NCBI GenBank assembly: GCA_963693315.1 | Contig: OY856186.1 | Coordinates: 85,112,759 to 85,176,758, forward strand | Direction: 5' to 3' | DNA length: 64,000 bases | Source: Diogma glabrata | Lineage: Eukaryota > Arthropoda > Insecta > Diptera > Cylindrotomidae | Part shown: positions 61,263-64,000 of the stretch, one piece after another | How positions within the stretch are numbered: position 1 is the first letter of the stretch | Layout: every line of letters begins with the position of its first letter | The notes under the pieces: model-generated | What the model was told of the DNA's origin: nothing | What the model saw: the letters and a program-made list of their open reading frames with translations, nothing else | Database searches by the model: none | Made by a program: the position numbers and the translations under genes

Positions 61263-62002
61263 TAGGGTTTCTCATTTCCCGTAGAAATTCAAATCCCGGG
61301 AAGCCGGGACAAAAAATATTAAATCCCCGGGAAATCCCGGGAAACTCTAAAAAGCTAGATTTTTCTAATTGGGTGGTAGAAAAATGTGTAACATTAAAAC
61401 AGCACAAAAAATGCGCTATTGATTTTTAAATTTCCTTTATTTTTAATTTAAAAAAACTTCAAAAATTAAATAAAAAAGAATACATAAAAACAAAACAAAA
61501 ATAAATTCATAATACTAATTTTTAAACAATTTTTCGAAAAACTAGGTTGTCAATGGCACCATCACTCAATTTTGTCCGAATTTTCGTGACGAAACGTCCA
61601 TTGAACCATCCGTCCAAGAGAACCATTAAACATAAATTAAGAGAAATGAAGCGCAAGTTTTAGGTAGATTTTTCAGAAAAATCTACCTATTTTAAGTTTG
61701 ATTGGTTTTAATTTGTTGCGTTTATATGTGTCAAAAAAACCATACAAAAAAACCATGATACAATATGTGTCAAAAAAAACATTTTCCTAATTTTGAACGA
61801 AATTAATTACTACAGAGGGAAAAGAATTAAAAACTACTCGATTTTCGAGTAAGAAAACTTTTAATATCTTTGAAAAAACTACAAACAAATGTTAATAAAA
61901 ATTTGCGGGATACCCGGGATCCCGGGGTAAAATCCCGGGAAAACGGGATGAACACTTACCTCCGGGATCCCGGGAAAACGGGATCCCGTTTGAGAAACCC
62001 TA
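61263..62002. mobile_element. Non-autonomous hAT element, 740 bp
   Basis: Terminal inverted repeats TAGGGTTTCTCA (61,263-61,274) and TGAGAAACCCTA (61,991-62,002). The 8-bp target duplication TTCTACAT lies at 61,255-61,262 and 62,003-62,010. An 8-bp duplication and ends beginning TAGGG are the hAT signature. Subterminal regions are full of CCCGGGA / TCCCGGG repeats, likely transposase-binding sites. No transposase ORF. Excision would restore the LINE-A sequence TTCTACATCTTG, close to TTCTACACCTTG in copy 1. A 29-bp hairpin repeat lies inside at 61,661. Confidence 0.88.
61661..61689. repeat. 29-bp dispersed hairpin repeat, copy 4
   Basis: TAGGTAGATTTTTCAGAAAA followed by ATCTACCTA; the arms TAGGTAGATTTTT and AAAAATCTACCTA pair. 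It lies inside the hAT element and is followed by TTTTAAGTTTGATTGG, shared in reverse with the 9,096 copy. Confidence 0.65.
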
Positions 62003-62395
62003 TTCTACATCTTGTTACTCGAACAGTAAAACGATGGTCTGTTATTGATGCTTTGGTATATTGTGTGCAGTTTGCAGGCTCAGGCAAAATTGATTTGATC
62101 CAAAGAGAAATTTATTCATCTGTAATGAATGGCTTTTTAAAAATTGCATTGGGTGCTGACCAAAATTTGTAGCTTTTTCCGTAATCAAAAAAAAAATTTC
62201 TCTGCATCGATTAGTTTTCCACAAAATATATTTTTGTCTATTCGGTTTTCATCTGTTTTATTTTAGTTATACTTTCGAAAAGAATTTTTTAAATATTATT
62301 GCTTCTTTATATTTAATCGAAACCCATAGACCAGCCTTCGGAACGATCAATTGGAATAAACTTAAAAAATTAAAAGCAGAAATGTTTGAATTCAG

Positions 62396-64000
62396 TCCCT
62401 TTTTTTATATTCTAAGTTAGGCATGTTTAGTGTTAATTATAATAAATTATTAATTAACGTCTCTGAATATCCGAAGATACCATGCCAACTAGAGATTGAG
62501 ATTAAGTATTGAATAAATTAAGTTTCTTTTAGAAATTTATGGACGCTAACTTTAAAATTTTGAGGATTAAATCTATCAAGAAAAACCCATGAAGGTAACG
62601 CATTCCAGAGATAAGAGACTCTGTTGAAAAAATCACGCTGGAAGGCTACAATTCTGCATCTTTTTATATGAACCGTAAAAGGATGGGCTACAACATTTGC
62701 TCTGGTGTTACGCAATGGGATTGTTAGTTCAGGTAAAATTGGTTTAATCTCTTCAGAAGTTCGTTCATCCATAAGGTATTTGTAGAAAATTGTCAAATCA
62801 GCAACATTTCGTCTGTGCTGTAAAGAATCAAGCTCATTAGTAAGAGTTGAGTTGCCAATCAGTTTAACTGCTCTGCGCTGAACAGAATCAAGACACTTCA
62901 AACTACTATAATAAGATCCACCCCATATGTGAGAACAGTACTCCATGCAGGGACGTATGAATGATTTGCAAATTAAAAGAAGCTGTTCGCTATTAAAAAA
63001 CTTACGACATCGTCCCAAAAAGCCCAATTTTTGAACAGCGCTCTTAGCTAGGTTAAAAATATGAGAATTCTATTTCAAATCATTTTCAACTTCTACTCCT
63101 AGAAGCCTAATAGATTCTTTCACTACAAGATCTTTAGAGCCGAACTTTACTGGAAATGGATTAGGTGTGGATAATCTAGAAAAATGACAAGCCTGTGTTT
63201 TACTCGTATTGAATTCAACACTATTAGCAAGCCCCCAATCCAAAATAGTTTTAAAGTCATGGTTTAAAGAATCTATCAAATTTGATCTACAGTTGTTAAG
63301 CGCTAACGGTGAATATAATTTTGGGTTTTCATGAGACGCATGAAGAGTGCTGTCATCAGCAAAACTATGAATAGTACTAACTGGAGAATTCAACAAATCA
63401 TTAATATAAATAAGAAAGAGATTGGTGACAAAGCAGAACCCTGAGGAACTCCTGCATTAGTTGAAAAGACATCCGATGAAACACCATCAACATTGACCCG
63501 AAATTTCCGCTCGGAAATAAAGCTTTGTATCCAAAATATAAGTTGCTCATACAAACCATTACATCTTAATTTGCAAATAAGATTGTTGTGCCAAACTTTA
63601 CCAAATGCTTTGGATATATCAAGAGCAATACCGAAAGTCTCACCATGATTTTCAAGCGATTTGTTCCACACATGAGTGACAAAAGAAAGCAAATCTCCCG
63701 TCGCTCTTCCTTTTCGAAACCCGTATTGTCTTTCATTAAGTAGTTTGGAAGACTCTAAGAAGCTCATTATATTAAAATTAATATATTTCTCAAAAATTTT
63801 AGGAACAACTGATAAAATTGAAATAGGTCTGTAATTTGTTGGATTAGTCTTATTACTCTTTTTTGGAACCGGTTGTACGCTTGCAAATTTCCATATTCCA
63901 GGAAAAGCTTCTTTCTTTATGACAAATGAAAGATTTTAACGTGGATTGGTGCTAACTCCCTAGCAAAAGTTTTCAGAATAATTAATAATTGGGGGAATAC
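62396..64000 (-). mobile_element. LINE family A, copy 2 (continues beyond the window)
   Basis: The 3' end (short T-run, then GTTAGGCATGTTTAGTG) is at about 62,400, directly beside the 5' remnant of copy 3, so two family members lie head-to-tail. The reverse transcriptase is readable up to the right edge of the window. Closely similar to copy 1 at protein level but with its own mutations, so it is an independent insertion. Confidence 0.85.
62518..64000 (-). pseudogene. LINE-A ORF2 of copy 2, frameshifted
   Basis: Pieces in order: VQPVPKKSNKTNPTNYRPIS (about 63,870), YGFRKGRATGD, motif A IALDISKAFGKVWH (the second Asp of KAFD is Gly here), motif B GVPQGSALSP. A one-base deletion after SP shifts the frame before motif C SFADDS. 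The frame is interrupted again at about 63,070, where TGG reads as TAG. The C-terminal part (62,518-63,027) has EYCSHIWGGSYYS and LDSVQRRAVKLIG. Inactive. Confidence 0.85.

Larger units (their letters stand above)
61001..62385 (-). mobile_element. LINE family A, copy 3: internally deleted, carries a hAT insertion
   Basis: The family 3' UTR (GTTAGGCATTGTTTAGTG, TCTGAATATCAGAAGATAAG) is at 61,016-61,090. The 3' coding part runs to about 62,100 apart from the hAT at 61,263-62,002. There the sequence jumps from the position equal to ~4,155 of copy 1 to the position equal to ~5,650. About 1.5 kb with the RT core is missing. Its 5' remnant (ACCAGCCTTCGGAACGATCA, about 62,330) matches copy 1 at 5,880. 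Nonfunctional. Confidence 0.8.

Noticed and set aside
61214..62172. ORFs in and around the hAT element
   Set aside because: They run across element boundaries and the CCCGGGA repeats and show no transposase motif.

Overview
This window is AT-rich animal DNA and looks like a graveyard of transposable elements. No convincing host gene was found. The mix of elements points to an invertebrate, most likely an arthropod: jockey-type and RTE LINEs, a mariner-type element, a hAT element, a Ty3/gypsy integrase remnant, two lineages of Penelope-like elements (PLEs), and large satellite-like tandem repeats. There are no operons, ribosome binding sites or bacterial signals. || Layout. 1-312: end of a hAT-like element. 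1,300-1,372: tRNA-Lys-like SINE head or tRNA pseudogene. 2,048-2,340: degenerate ~90-bp tandem repeat. 3,799-6,440: jockey-type LINE (family A, minus strand), with a mariner deletion derivative at 6,443-7,358 at its 5' side. 9,130-12,990: a longer LINE (family B, minus) split by a 660-bp retroposon at 10,554-11,213. 16,845-19,930: higher-order tandem array with a period of about 625 bp. 22,790-24,569: LINE family C (plus), with an internal tandem duplication. 27,480-28,315: Ty3/gypsy integrase remnant (minus). 28,379-30,755: PLE lineage 2 with inverted 3' arms. 31,190-32,090: RTE LINE 3' end. 34,831-46,592: PLE lineage 1 array. 46,604-46,890: (AT)n. 46,918-47,830: ~300-bp tandem repeats. 50,358-50,750: seven regularly spaced short hairpins. 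53,441-53,720: LINE-A 3' stub. 54,768-57,690: nested inverted repeats around a LINE-B-related insertion. 61,001-62,385 and 62,396-64,000: two more LINE-A copies, the first carrying a 740-bp hAT insertion. || The most interesting system is the PLE array at 34,831-46,592. Three minus-strand units and two plus-strand units lie head-to-tail within each orientation and meet 5'-end to 5'-end at 42,119-42,178. The minus repeat period is exactly 2,760 bp. One copy (43,828-46,296) keeps an uninterrupted 822-codon ORF with a PLE reverse transcriptase and a C-terminal GIY-YIG endonuclease. The end unit of each tandem and every unit junction carry a motif that folds like a minimal hammerhead ribozyme: core CTGAAGA, a short stem II, GAAA, a 4-nt loop III and a long stem I. 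If active, it would cut a multimeric transcript into monomers. || Limits. All assignments come from reading motifs and comparing segments within the window by eye. No database search, folding program or alignment was run. Near-identical array copies could partly reflect assembly.
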